A stretch of DNA of 52,417 bases from a virus: the IMG/VR virus record IMGVR_UViG_3300045116_000082, positions 1 to 52,417 of that record. One strand, written 5' to 3'. The notes beneath the pieces are model-generated. The model made no database searches, had not been told where the DNA came from, and saw only the letters and a program-made list of their open reading frames with translations. Both the position numbers and the translations under genes were made by a program. Below, piece after piece: positions 20,410-28,666 of the stretch; position 1 is the stretch's first letter; every line of letters begins with the position of its first letter.

Positions 20410-20636
20410 TTCCCGCCTCCGTTCTTCATGTTGCGGCTCAGGTCCGTCGGCGACATGCCGAACTTGCCCCCGAGCGCGGTGATGACTGCCGCCACGAGCT
20501 TGAACCAGCGCCACGCGACGACGCTGATGCCGTAGTCGGCCGGGTTCTCGATCAGCCCGGAGACGACGACGACCACCATGCCCGCGTAGAACAGGATGCG
20601 CCAGAGCCACGAGTCCCGTGCGAAGATCGGATGCAT
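20406..20636 (-). CDS. Holin-like membrane protein
   Basis: A 76-residue protein with two hydrophobic segments (LWRILFYAGMVVVVVSGLI, about 11-29, and ISVVAWRWFKLVAAVITALGG, about 37-57) and a short polar C-terminus with basic residues. Size, two-helix layout and location one gene from the endolysin and next to a lipoprotein gene fit a class II holin, which opens the inner membrane at lysis. GGAGGGACCG precedes the start. Confidence 0.7.
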   Translation of the reverse strand: MHPIFARDSWLWRILFYAGMVVVVVSGLIENPADYGISVVAWRWFKLVAAVITALGGKFGMSPTDLSRNMKNGGGK

Positions 20637-20646
20637 CGGTCCCTCC

Positions 20647-22251
20647 TTACGAATAGACCCCTGTCAGGATAACGGCGCGGCCGTGGTCGCGCGTGCGAAG
20701 CCCGAGCGCCCCGGTCTGCCCCGACGAGATAGGCGTGCCGTCCGCGCGGAACAGCGCCCAGTCGCGTGCGCGCTGCGTGGTAAGCGTGAAGTCTCCCATC
20801 AGCCCGATGGGGACCGCAAGGTAGCGGCCGTCGTGCCAGCACGCATACGCGCGCACGCACCCGCGCCGCAGGCCAAGTGACGGATCGCCCACCTCCGGCT
20901 CGAACGTGAACGGATGCTCGGGCTTCCCGTGCCGACACCGCGCCCAGTTGGCGAGGTCATCGGGTAGCAGCGCGCCCGCACCGCGCAGGATGGCGAGCGC
21001 CTCGGCGAGCGCCGGTTGCTCCCAGAGGTTCGCCGGGCGGAAGCCCGCCGTTGGATGGATCGTCTCGACGCCGAAGATCCCGGCGCCGCAGTGCATGACG
21101 TGGAACGTCCCGCCGCACAGCCACGTGTGGGTGGCCGCCATCGCCACGCGTAGCGGGTCCGTGTCTGACACGACGCTCGCGCCCGGCCCGCCGGGTTCGA
21201 GCGTGCCGAACGGCCCCGTCAGCCCGCCCTCGCCTACCCACGCGCCCCACGGCTGGCGCACCCACCGCCAGCCCTCGTCGCCGTAGGTGCGCTCGAAGTG
21301 GACGTTGGTCCAGTTCGCGGCGCTGCCGGGGTAGACGTGCTCGTTGTGCACGAAGCTCGTGAGCGTAACGGGGAACCCGTGCGCCGCCAGCATCGCGGCG
21401 AAGCCGCGCATCCGGCGCGGCCCGTCGTGGTCGTGGAAGCCGTTGTTCTCGTTGCTGACCTCGACGCCCTCGAAGACCTCGGGCGCTTCGTTCCCAACCG
21501 CGATCACCTCGCCGACGACGCGCTCCTGCTCAGCGGGCGTGAGCCGGTTCCCGCCGAACAGCGTGAGGTAGAGCCGGATGCCGCAGGCTTTGGCGAGGTC
21601 GCGCGTCTCGCGCAGCGCCGCCGCCCACCGTGGATGACTTGGGTGGGTGGTGCGGTCGCGGGTCACGCCATCGGCGCAACGGATGGCGGTCCAGTCCGAC
21701 GTCTCCGCGAACACCCGCGCGAAGTGCGCGCCCTGCTCACGGACCCACGCGAAGTGCCGCCGCACGCGCTCCGTCTCGCCATCCAGCAACCCACGCACGG
21801 CCCAGAACACCGGCAGGCCCAGTGACCGGTAGGAGCCGTCGTCGTCACGGGCCACGCGCCCATCGATCCGCACGCGCCCGTTGCGCCCCACAGGTTCCGG
21901 CTGCGGTTCTGCCGTGTTCGTCGCCCACAGGGGCACACCATCAGGGGCGTACAGCACGAGGTTGCCATCGCTCTGCAGCGACAGACTAGCCCCGCTCGCG
22001 CCCCACGACGTGTTGGTTGCCCAGATCGGATTCCACGCCCGGTCGTAGATGACGGCGTTGCCGTCGCCTTGCATGGCGAGCATCGCGCCGCCGACCGAGT
22101 GCGCCGCCCAGAGCGGCGCGCCGCCCTGACGGTAGAGCACGAGGTTGCCGTCACTGGCTTGGAGGATGAGGTCATACCGACCGTTCGGCGACACGAGGCG
22201 GTCACCGATGCCGAGGTGCTCGTTAGGGGCGAGCCGGTTCTTGCCGCTCAT
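20647..22251 (-). CDS. B-lectin plus TIM-barrel-like hydrolase tail protein
   Basis: A 534-residue protein. Residues 1-125 carry three QxDxNxVxY-type repeats (LQASDGNLVLY, MQGDGNAVIY, LQSDGNLVLY) between LW or IW strands, the bulb-type mannose-binding lectin fold. The rest (VFWAVRGLLDGETERVRRHFAWV; RLYLTLFGG; FEGVEVSNENN) resembles a glycoside hydrolase TIM barrel, with SNENN near the place of the acid-base glutamate. Likely a tail protein that binds and perhaps cleaves host polysaccharide. Its ATG overlaps the peptidase stop, so lysis and adsorption genes are interleaved. Confidence 0.78.
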   Translation of the reverse strand: MSGKNRLAPNEHLGIGDRLVSPNGRYDLILQASDGNLVLYRQGGAPLWAAHSVGGAMLAMQGDGNAVIYDRAWNPIWATNTSWGASGASLSLQSDGNLVLYAPDGVPLWATNTAEPQPEPVGRNGRVRIDGRVARDDDGSYRSLGLPVFWAVRGLLDGETERVRRHFAWVREQGAHFARVFAETSDWTAIRCADGVTRDRTTHPSHPRWAAALRETRDLAKACGIRLYLTLFGGNRLTPAEQERVVGEVIAVGNEAPEVFEGVEVSNENNGFHDHDGPRRMRGFAAMLAAHGFPVTLTSFVHNEHVYPGSAANWTNVHFERTYGDEGWRWVRQPWGAWVGEGGLTGPFGTLEPGGPGASVVSDTDPLRVAMAATHTWLCGGTFHVMHCGAGIFGVETIHPTAGFRPANLWEQPALAEALAILRGAGALLPDDLANWARCRHGKPEHPFTFEPEVGDPSLGLRRGCVRAYACWHDGRYLAVPIGLMGDFTLTTQRARDWALFRADGTPISSGQTGALGLRTRDHGRAVILTGVYS

Positions 22252-22736
22252 GCGATGGTCTCCCACTTCACCTTGGCCGCGTCCGCGTAACGCGACCAGT
22301 TATCGACGTGGATGTAATACATCGACGGCCGGAACTCCACGTACCGGATTGGCGACCCCTCGCGCGCCGTCGCCCGGCGCACGGCCGTCTCGAACTCACC
22401 CATGCCCAGCTCGCGCGGACAGGCGATGTCGATGGCCCGGCCTTCGCAGTGCTGGCTGTGCTTCGCCGCCTTCAGTCGCGGGATCGTCCGTAGATAGGCT
22501 TGATACTGCGGCGAGCGATAGCCGCTGGCGATGGTCAGGCACACGCCACGCAACGGCGCGCTCCCGTGTAGCTCGACGCACAGGATGGTGCACTCGGCCC
22601 GGACGTCCTCAAACATCCGCCCTACGGCCAGCCCCCGGTCGGGCACGTCCCGCCAGTCGAGCGGGTACACGCTGCCGTCCGCGCAGGACAGTTCCGTCCA
22701 GTACAGGTGGTCCGAACACCGTTGCAGCGTGGTCAT
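22248..22736 (-). CDS. M15-type peptidase endolysin
   Basis: A 162-residue protein with the M15/VanY-type pattern: SGYRSPQYQ (about 93-101), SQHCEGRAIDI with the zinc ligands histidine and aspartate, and YYIHVDNW with the last ligand. It should cut peptide bonds in peptidoglycan stems at host lysis. There is no signal peptide, so it would need the holin encoded 1.6 kb downstream. The ATG at 22736 overlaps the previous stop (TGATG). Confidence 0.85.
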   Translation of the reverse strand: MTTLQRCSDHLYWTELSCADGSVYPLDWRDVPDRGLAVGRMFEDVRAECTILCVELHGSAPLRGVCLTIASGYRSPQYQAYLRTIPRLKAAKHSQHCEGRAIDIACPRELGMGEFETAVRRATAREGSPIRYVEFRPSMYYIHVDNWSRYADAAKVKWETIA

Positions 22737-23194
22737 CAGCGGACCTCGAACGGTTCTGACTGCCGCGAGTATGGAATCTCGCGCCACGGCAGCGGCTGGT
22801 AGATTACGTCCACCTGAAGCCGGTAGCGCCCCGGCGCGACGTGCGGCGACAGGTAGAGCGCCACGTACCGATGCGGGTCGCATCCGGCTGGAAGTGCGGC
22901 CTTCGGCCCGTCCAGCCCCACCGTGACATCGTTCACGAGATGCCACCGGATTTCACGCGGCACCCACCAGTCAGAGGTCTTGCAGTAGTCGAGGAACACG
23001 CCGAGTTCGTCGCCTACCGCCGCCCCGGTTGGCACGCTGATCTTGAAATGTGTCAGCGGCTGATAGGGCCACGCCGTCGCCGCGATCCCTGCCAGCGTCA
23101 CGACCATGACCAGCGTCGACGCCAGCGACCCGAGCCAGACGAACACCTGCTCGCCGACCGTGCGATGCGGAGCGCGTCCCCACTGGGCCGTCAT
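22736..23194 (-). CDS. Single-pass membrane protein
   Basis: A 152-residue protein with a transmembrane helix at about 18-40 (FVWLGSLASTLVMVVTLAGIAATAW), then a beta-rich domain (FKISVPTGAAVGDELGVFLDYCKT; YRLQVDVIYQPLP). It would sit in the inner membrane with the domain outside. It is coupled to its neighbours by 4-base overlaps in the lysis cluster. An inner spanin or a cell surface blocking protein are both possible. Confidence 0.68.
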   Translation of the reverse strand: MTAQWGRAPHRTVGEQVFVWLGSLASTLVMVVTLAGIAATAWPYQPLTHFKISVPTGAAVGDELGVFLDYCKTSDWWVPREIRWHLVNDVTVGLDGPKAALPAGCDPHRYVALYLSPHVAPGRYRLQVDVIYQPLPWREIPYSRQSEPFEVR

Positions 23195-23481
23195 CGCGTC
23201 AGCCCTCCCTTCGTGATCCACGTCACCACCACGCCGACGAAGCCGAGGATGAACGCCATCAACACCGTGTAGACTTGCCCGCGCAATGCGGTGAAGTCCC
23301 TATGTAGCGCATCGTGTTTCGTGCAGAGCGTCCCGAGCTTGAGGTTGGCATCATTGTACTGGTCGACGAGCTTCTGCACTCGCGCCACGACCTCAACCAG
23401 CGTGGCGTCGTTGTGTCGGACAGCTTCGCGCAGAAGCGCCAGCCCCGTATCCTGCGCGTTGCAGCGGTCATCATGCTCCAT
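23191..23481 (-). CDS. Coiled-coil protein with C-terminal membrane helix
   Basis: A 96-residue protein: a helical, heptad-like stretch (LREAVRHNDATLVEVVARVQKLVDQYNDANLKLGTL) followed by a C-terminal transmembrane segment (VYTVLMAFILGFVGVVVTWI) and a basic tail. This layout is common near phage lysis genes (XhlA-like). It may act with the holin. The Shine-Dalgarno (AAGGA) is rather far from the start. Confidence 0.68.
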   Translation of the reverse strand: MEHDDRCNAQDTGLALLREAVRHNDATLVEVVARVQKLVDQYNDANLKLGTLCTKHDALHRDFTALRGQVYTVLMAFILGFVGVVVTWITKGGLTR

Positions 23482-23523
23482 GATCAGCCGTCCTTCCGAG
23501 CGGGCCGCGCCCGCATATCCTAA

Positions 23524-24402
23524 TCACGATCCTTCCGCGTGTAGCGCGTCCACGGCGGCCCGCGTCTCCGGCAGCTCGTCCATGCACGCGACCGACGCGG
23601 CGCTCCGGTGCGCGAACGCGGCCAGCGCGACGATCTGCGGGTGCCGTTCGGCGAGGTCGAGCCACCAGTGCAACTGCGCGGCAGTCGGCACCGTCGCCCA
23701 CAGCCCGTTCGGGTCGCGGTCGCGGAACGCCTGCGCGACGAGCATCACCGGCCTGCCGTAGTGGAGCACACCCTTCCACGCGCCCACGCCCTCGACGACC
23801 CATGCAACCTCGCGCTTGAACTTTTCGCACATCTCCGGCCCGTCGCTGTCCGTCAGCGGCGGCGTGCCGACCAGGGGCCATCCCCGCGCCCACAGGTACG
23901 GGTCCGCGCCGAGCACGTCCGCCCCGTAGTCGGGATACCAGAGCCCGGAGCCGAAGGTCGCGTCGTCGTTCCACTTCGTCTCGACGGCGACCGTGAGCAG
24001 GCCCCGCGCCTTCGTGCGCCGGTAGAGTTCCGCGAGGCGCGGGCGCAACCACTCCTTCCGCTGCCACTCCGTCATGCCCGCGAACACGGGCCAGCCCGCC
24101 ACATCAGCCGGGTTGTTGCAGCGGTCCCACCATTCCTCCTCGATCATCCACGCAACGGGCGTAATGCCCTGAGCAGCGCAGCGAAGATGCAGGGCATTGA
24201 GGTAGCGGTCCCAATGATCCGGGTTCGTCAGATAGTCCTCGTTGCAGCCAGTCTGAATGACAGCCCGGAGGTCACGGGCGGCCAGCATCGCGCCGGTCAC
24301 GCGGTCGAGGAACTGCTCGTTGTCGGGCAGCACCACCAGCGATCCCGGCCAGCACTCGGCCAGCGTCGGACTCGGGCGGTAGGTGAGCCAGTAGGGGATC
24401 AT
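23524..24402 (-). CDS. TIM-barrel-like putative hydrolase
   Basis: A 292-residue protein with alternating strands and helices typical of a beta/alpha barrel: LRAVIQTGCNEDY, ITPVAWMIEEEWWD, GLLTVAVETKWND, VLHYGRPVMLVAQAF and PQIVALAAFAH. Glutamates in MIEEEW and VETKW are candidate catalytic residues. It lies among tail fibre genes, so it may act as a polysaccharide depolymerase in the tail tip. The start at 24402 is the ATG with GTAGGGG-like purines upstream; longer starts lack support. Confidence 0.65.
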   Translation of the reverse strand: MIPYWLTYRPSPTLAECWPGSLVVLPDNEQFLDRVTGAMLAARDLRAVIQTGCNEDYLTNPDHWDRYLNALHLRCAAQGITPVAWMIEEEWWDRCNNPADVAGWPVFAGMTEWQRKEWLRPRLAELYRRTKARGLLTVAVETKWNDDATFGSGLWYPDYGADVLGADPYLWARGWPLVGTPPLTDSDGPEMCEKFKREVAWVVEGVGAWKGVLHYGRPVMLVAQAFRDRDPNGLWATVPTAAQLHWWLDLAERHPQIVALAAFAHRSAASVACMDELPETRAAVDALHAEGS

Positions 24403-24404
24403 CG

Positions 24405-25199
24405 CTACGGCGCTCCGATCTTCCACGCCCGACACGCCTGCGGCTTGAGGTACGTCGAGGCGTGCGCGTTCGCCATCGTCACGCTGACCTTTACGATGAT
24501 GTCCGCCGTGAACGTCGGCGTCCACGTCATAACGAACGTGCCTGCGGCCCATCCCCCCCAACTCCCGTCGGCGAAGTCGCCATCCAGTACTTCCTGCACA
24601 ACCGCCGTCCCTGACATGTTCTTCCGCATCCAGACCGCTGAACCGACACGCTGGAAGCGCATGCCGAACGGCACCGTTTGTTCGACAGCGAGATCGGGAA
24701 AGGCCCACGTCGCGTTCGGCGGGGACACCGACACGCCCCCGACGTAGATTTTCTGATTGAACGCCGTCGTGCCGCCACGGTTGTTCTTGTGCAGAAACCA
24801 TCCTTCCAGCACGACTATGTCACCATCGGCCCACTTGTTCGCGGGGACAGTGAACGTGATCACGTCCGTCTCCGCGACAGTATTGACGGCATCGGCCTTC
24901 GTGACCGCGTAGCCCGCAAACGGAGCCATGCCCGTGAGCGCCGCCCCGTTCACGGCAGGCAACGTCGTCGCGAGCGACGGCACCTTCGAGCCGTCCGTCA
25001 CGAACACGGCGTTCGCCACGCCCGCGATCCGGGCGATCTGCGACGCGGACGTGGCGTACCCGATGATGTCGTACTGCGCCTGCCCGGTCAGCGCGACCGC
25101 CCCGGTGTTCAGGGACGTGATCATGTCCCGCCACTCGGCGTTGCCCTGCGCGGCGGTCACGAGTTCGCCGCTGACCCACGTGCGTGGTGAGAGCGCCAT
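24405..25199 (-). CDS. Tail fibre / tip protein
   Basis: A 264-residue protein with MALSPRTWVSGELVTAAQGNAEW at the start, the SPRTWVxGExVTA motif shared by many siphophage fibre proteins, then a region with low-complexity loops and a beta-rich C-terminal domain (ITFTVPANKWADGDIVVLEGWFL; FTADIIVKVSVTMAN). A relative of the motif occurs in the 80-residue protein at 50065. Likely part of the distal tail. Confidence 0.78.
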   Translation of the reverse strand: MALSPRTWVSGELVTAAQGNAEWRDMITSLNTGAVALTGQAQYDIIGYATSASQIARIAGVANAVFVTDGSKVPSLATTLPAVNGAALTGMAPFAGYAVTKADAVNTVAETDVITFTVPANKWADGDIVVLEGWFLHKNNRGGTTAFNQKIYVGGVSVSPPNATWAFPDLAVEQTVPFGMRFQRVGSAVWMRKNMSGTAVVQEVLDGDFADGSWGGWAAGTFVMTWTPTFTADIIVKVSVTMANAHASTYLKPQACRAWKIGAP

Positions 25200-25201
25200 C
25201 G

Positions 25202-25774
25202 TCAGCCCTCCCTCTCGTCCAGCCCGAGTTCGCGGTCGGGCGCAACCTCATCCGGCTTCACGTCATCGGGCGGAATCGGCCGCGAGGCGTGCGGCGACAA
25301 CACCACGGCCGCAACCTCGGGCGGCAGGCCGCGCACGACCGGCCCCTCCGGGTCAGCCCATCGGCCGCGCCGCAGTTGCTTGTCATAGACCCCTAGCTGG
25401 ACGCTCTCCTGCACGAGATCCGCGATGCTCTCGTGCGGCTCCCATGAGCGCGTGCGTCTGTCGGGACGGTCCATCAAGACCTCTGCCACGACGGCGCGGA
25501 GCGATCCGGGCGTCGCCTCCCACGCAATCGGGTGCATCGTGCAACAGTCGAAACAGATCGCCGTGGGCCACGTATGGTCAACCGCCACGCCCGCCCCGCA
25601 CTGGCAGTCGGCAATCCATCGGCCCATGTTGACGCGCGGCTCCAGCGGCAGCACCGAGCGCGTGACTCGCTGCCGCGTCCGGTGCGCGTTCTGCACGAGC
25701 TTGCTGTGCGCCTCTGCGTAGTCGCGGAACGGCAGCGTCGTGCGCGCGTAGGTCAGATCCGTCGTCATCGCCAT
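25202..25774 (-). CDS. Hypothetical tail-cluster protein with four cysteines
   Basis: A 190-residue protein; the ATG overlaps the previous stop (TGATG). CQCG and CFDCC (about residues 58-78), separated by VAVDHTWPTAI, form a likely zinc or disulphide site. The C-terminal third is proline- and acid-rich (RPIPPDDVKPDEVAPDRELGLDEREG). Possibly a tail-tip or assembly factor; family unknown. Confidence 0.65.
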   Translation of the reverse strand: MAMTTDLTYARTTLPFRDYAEAHSKLVQNAHRTRQRVTRSVLPLEPRVNMGRWIADCQCGAGVAVDHTWPTAICFDCCTMHPIAWEATPGSLRAVVAEVLMDRPDRRTRSWEPHESIADLVQESVQLGVYDKQLRRGRWADPEGPVVRGLPPEVAAVVLSPHASRPIPPDDVKPDEVAPDRELGLDEREG

Positions 25775-27363
25775 CACGCAAACCCCAGTCGGGTCGTGAG
25801 CCCGAGTTCCGATGCATTCGCCGTCCCGAGCAGCCAGTAGCTCGTCATGTCAGCCGGAGCCAGCCCCCACTCGACGCGCAGATAGCCGCCCTGGTCTCTC
25901 AGCGACACCCGCTGGATGAACGCGTCTGTATCCACGCCGGTCTGCGTCTCCCGCAGGGTGAACCGGGTCCCAATGTCCCACGCGAGCGCGAGGTTGAGCA
26001 GCGTCGCATCGGAACACGTGAACGACACCGACGTCGGCCGCGCCGTGGGCGTCTTGTAGAGGTTGAGCAGGAACGCCGCGAACCCCGCGCCGATGGCCGG
26101 GTCGTCTTGATACGGCATATCGACTTGCACGAGCCGCTCGCCGTAGGCGGCGATGCTGGCCGCGTCTTCGGCCGTCGAGACCACGGGTGTGGTGTCGTAG
26201 ATGCCTTTGCCCCGGATCTGGAGCTTCGTGATGTAGCCGACGACGGCCGCATTGTTCGTCACCGACCACGACACGCCGTTCGCCCCGATGCCGGTCGTGA
26301 CCACGCCAGACGGCGTGACCGAGAACGACGCCGTGAGATCCGTGCCCAGGCCATCAGCCTGCGAGTTCATGGTGTAGTCGGTCGTGGCGACCGGCGTCAC
26401 CATGTCCGTCCCGCCGCAGCGATCGTTATTGTTGAGCGGATCGCCGTAGGGCCCCATGAACGTCACCGTCTCGCCGGGCTGCACGGCCGAGGACACGTTC
26501 TCCACGTTCAGGGACCAGAGGACCGTCGTCGCCGCCGCATCGATTCGGCGCGGATGCGTCGTGACTTGCACTTTGTTGTAGAGCACCCCGCGTGAGTACT
26601 CGACACTCAGGCCGTGCATGTCGTCGTCGAGCGTGAACTGGGATTCGGCCGCAGCGCGCCCGAGCCGCGCCTCCACCACGAGCGCCCCGGACCCGCGCAC
26701 GTACCCGAAGCCGCCCTCCGAGTGCATCAGGCTCGCCAGCGCGGCCAGCACGCGCGTCTTTTCATCGCGCACGTTGTCGAGCGCATAGGCGAACGTCGAG
26801 TTGCACGTGGCGAAGACCGTGGACTCCGGCTGCTCCGCCATGCCGTCGAGGATGGCCTGTGCAATCTGATCCGTGCGCTTCGAGAGTTGCAGCGCCACGT
26901 TCGTGGTCAGGCTCGCGGCCGTGTCGATCCAGTCCACGACGCGCACGGCCGTGTGCCGGTCACGATAGCTGCCCGGCGACGGCTCGATGCTGTCGATCTT
27001 CCCGATAAAGAACGTGCGCGCGCTCGTCCCCACGGCGAACGCGGTCGGCTCGAAACCCGAGGATGAGAACCCTCCATCATCGGTCTCTGGCACGCGCCAG
27101 CGGAGCTTGATGCCCGCGTCGAATCCGGCGCGGCAGTTCGCGTGCCCTGGCGAGTAGTAGCCCGCCAGCCCCGCACTGTTCCGCGCCGAATTGTTCAACG
27201 TGACCGTGCCCTGCCCCGTGCCCGCCGTGCGGTCGTTCGGCCCGCTGCCGTCAATGCCGTAGCCCGCCCCGAGGTCGCCGAGCACGTCGGCCGACACGTC
27301 CGTCCAGCCCCCGCCGGGGCCGTCCAACTCCATCTCGACGACGGACGTGAAGTCAAGCGCCAT
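25774..27363 (-). CDS. Distal tail / minor tail protein
   Basis: A 529-residue beta-rich protein starting MALDFTSVVEMELDGPGGGWTDVSADVLGD, the style of siphophage distal or minor tail proteins that wrap the tail tip, with a middle domain (DWIDTAASLTTNVALQLSKRTDQIAQAILDG) and a hub-like C-terminal domain. It comes two genes after the tape measure gene, which is the usual place. Exact equivalence to Dit or Tal of model phages cannot be decided from this. Confidence 0.78.
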   Translation of the reverse strand: MALDFTSVVEMELDGPGGGWTDVSADVLGDLGAGYGIDGSGPNDRTAGTGQGTVTLNNSARNSAGLAGYYSPGHANCRAGFDAGIKLRWRVPETDDGGFSSSGFEPTAFAVGTSARTFFIGKIDSIEPSPGSYRDRHTAVRVVDWIDTAASLTTNVALQLSKRTDQIAQAILDGMAEQPESTVFATCNSTFAYALDNVRDEKTRVLAALASLMHSEGGFGYVRGSGALVVEARLGRAAAESQFTLDDDMHGLSVEYSRGVLYNKVQVTTHPRRIDAAATTVLWSLNVENVSSAVQPGETVTFMGPYGDPLNNNDRCGGTDMVTPVATTDYTMNSQADGLGTDLTASFSVTPSGVVTTGIGANGVSWSVTNNAAVVGYITKLQIRGKGIYDTTPVVSTAEDAASIAAYGERLVQVDMPYQDDPAIGAGFAAFLLNLYKTPTARPTSVSFTCSDATLLNLALAWDIGTRFTLRETQTGVDTDAFIQRVSLRDQGGYLRVEWGLAPADMTSYWLLGTANASELGLTTRLGFA

Positions 27364-27403
27364 CGGCTAGACCTCTTTCAGCGCGTCCCGCAACAAGAGC
27401 GGG

Positions 27404-28666
27404 TCATTCGTACGCCTCGCCTGTGTCGCGGTCAACATGGCGGCAGCGCACCGCCGTGTCACACCACAGCCTGAATCCGGCTTCCCGCGCCTGCTGGCTG
27501 AAGAACGAGTCTTGCGTCAGCTGCACGCCCGTCACGAACCACGGATAGGGGATGCGCCGGAACACTTCGATGCGAAACAGGGTGAAGCCCGTGGGGATGG
27601 TGTAGACCTCGCGCAGCGTCCCGTCCGGGTCATCGAGCGTCGCCCGTTCTCCATCCGGCGTCAGCACAATCGGCGTGCCTTTGCGCGGCCCCGGCTTGCG
27701 CCACGGATACCACCCGCCCACGATGTCAAGGCCATGCTTGAGCAGTCGCTCCACGCCATCGGGCGGCGGGAACGTGTCGTCCTCGATGATGAGCAGATGC
27801 GTGGTCCCGACCTTCATCGCGTGATCGAGCGCCGTCAGCACGGCCTGATTGAGCGCCTGATCAACGGGCATTCCGTAGATACAGTGATAGTGACGCTCGG
27901 CTTCACCGGGCCAGCCTTCGACCGTCGCTTGCTGTACGGGCAGCAGCGCGTCCGACTCGGGCTTCTTCTCGGTCGGCGTCACTACAAGCACCTTGGGATG
28001 TCCCACCCCGAGGAACCGCTGCTCGACTTGCGCGACCGTCTCTCCGAGCGACGCTGCAACAGGCGGCTCGTATGACGGGAGGACGGGCGGCAGCGGCACG
28101 CCCGCGAGTCGCAGCGCCATCACGTTGCCGGGAGAGATGCCCGTCTGCCGCGAGATCATGTCGGCCTCGGCCTGCACCAGCAGACGGCGACGGAACAATT
28201 CCTCTTGCGAGGCGTCGAGTTCTTGCCGCGTGAACGTGCGACCGAACCGCTGGTAGATGGCGAGCAAAGAATGGATCTCACGAATCGCCCCGAGCAGCGC
28301 CCGGTTTGTCTTCACGACGCCATACCGCTTCTGCATCGCCCGCAGCGCGTCGATAGCGTCGCCCGTGCCTTCGAGCGTCCGCGCCTCCTCGATGAGCACG
28401 CGCCGCTCGATCAGCCCGTCCACTACGGCGTCGTACTTCAACTGCAATTCCAGCACGCACTGTGCCCATCGCTGTTCTTCGGTGTCGTGCGCGCCGACGA
28501 CATGCCGCTCCAATACGTAGGACGGGCGGGGACATTGAATCTCCAGAAACTGCGTCCCGAGATCGGCCAGCGCATCGAGCGCCCCGACCGTCGCAGCCGA
28601 GAGCGCGGCATCATCTTGCGCGAAGCCGCGCAACGCGCCGGGGTCCACACCTTCGTTAGATCGCAT
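27404..28666 (-). CDS. Glycosyltransferase-like domain protein in tail cluster
   Basis: A 420-residue protein. Residues 1-200 are helical (LKYDAVVDGLIERRVLIEEARTL; FTRQELDASQEELFRRRLLVQAEADMI). From about 215 a GT-A-type domain follows: KVLVVTPTEKK, THLLIIEDDTFPPPDGVERLL with EDD in place of the DxD metal site, IVGGWYPWRK, and PTGFTLFRIEVFRRI. It may modify virion or host-surface sugars, or have become structural. The start at 28666 overlaps the propeller gene, with GGAGGG ten bases before it. Confidence 0.72.
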   Translation of the reverse strand: MRSNEGVDPGALRGFAQDDAALSAATVGALDALADLGTQFLEIQCPRPSYVLERHVVGAHDTEEQRWAQCVLELQLKYDAVVDGLIERRVLIEEARTLEGTGDAIDALRAMQKRYGVVKTNRALLGAIREIHSLLAIYQRFGRTFTRQELDASQEELFRRRLLVQAEADMISRQTGISPGNVMALRLAGVPLPPVLPSYEPPVAASLGETVAQVEQRFLGVGHPKVLVVTPTEKKPESDALLPVQQATVEGWPGEAERHYHCIYGMPVDQALNQAVLTALDHAMKVGTTHLLIIEDDTFPPPDGVERLLKHGLDIVGGWYPWRKPGPRKGTPIVLTPDGERATLDDPDGTLREVYTIPTGFTLFRIEVFRRIPYPWFVTGVQLTQDSFFSQQAREAGFRLWCDTAVRCRHVDRDTGEAYE

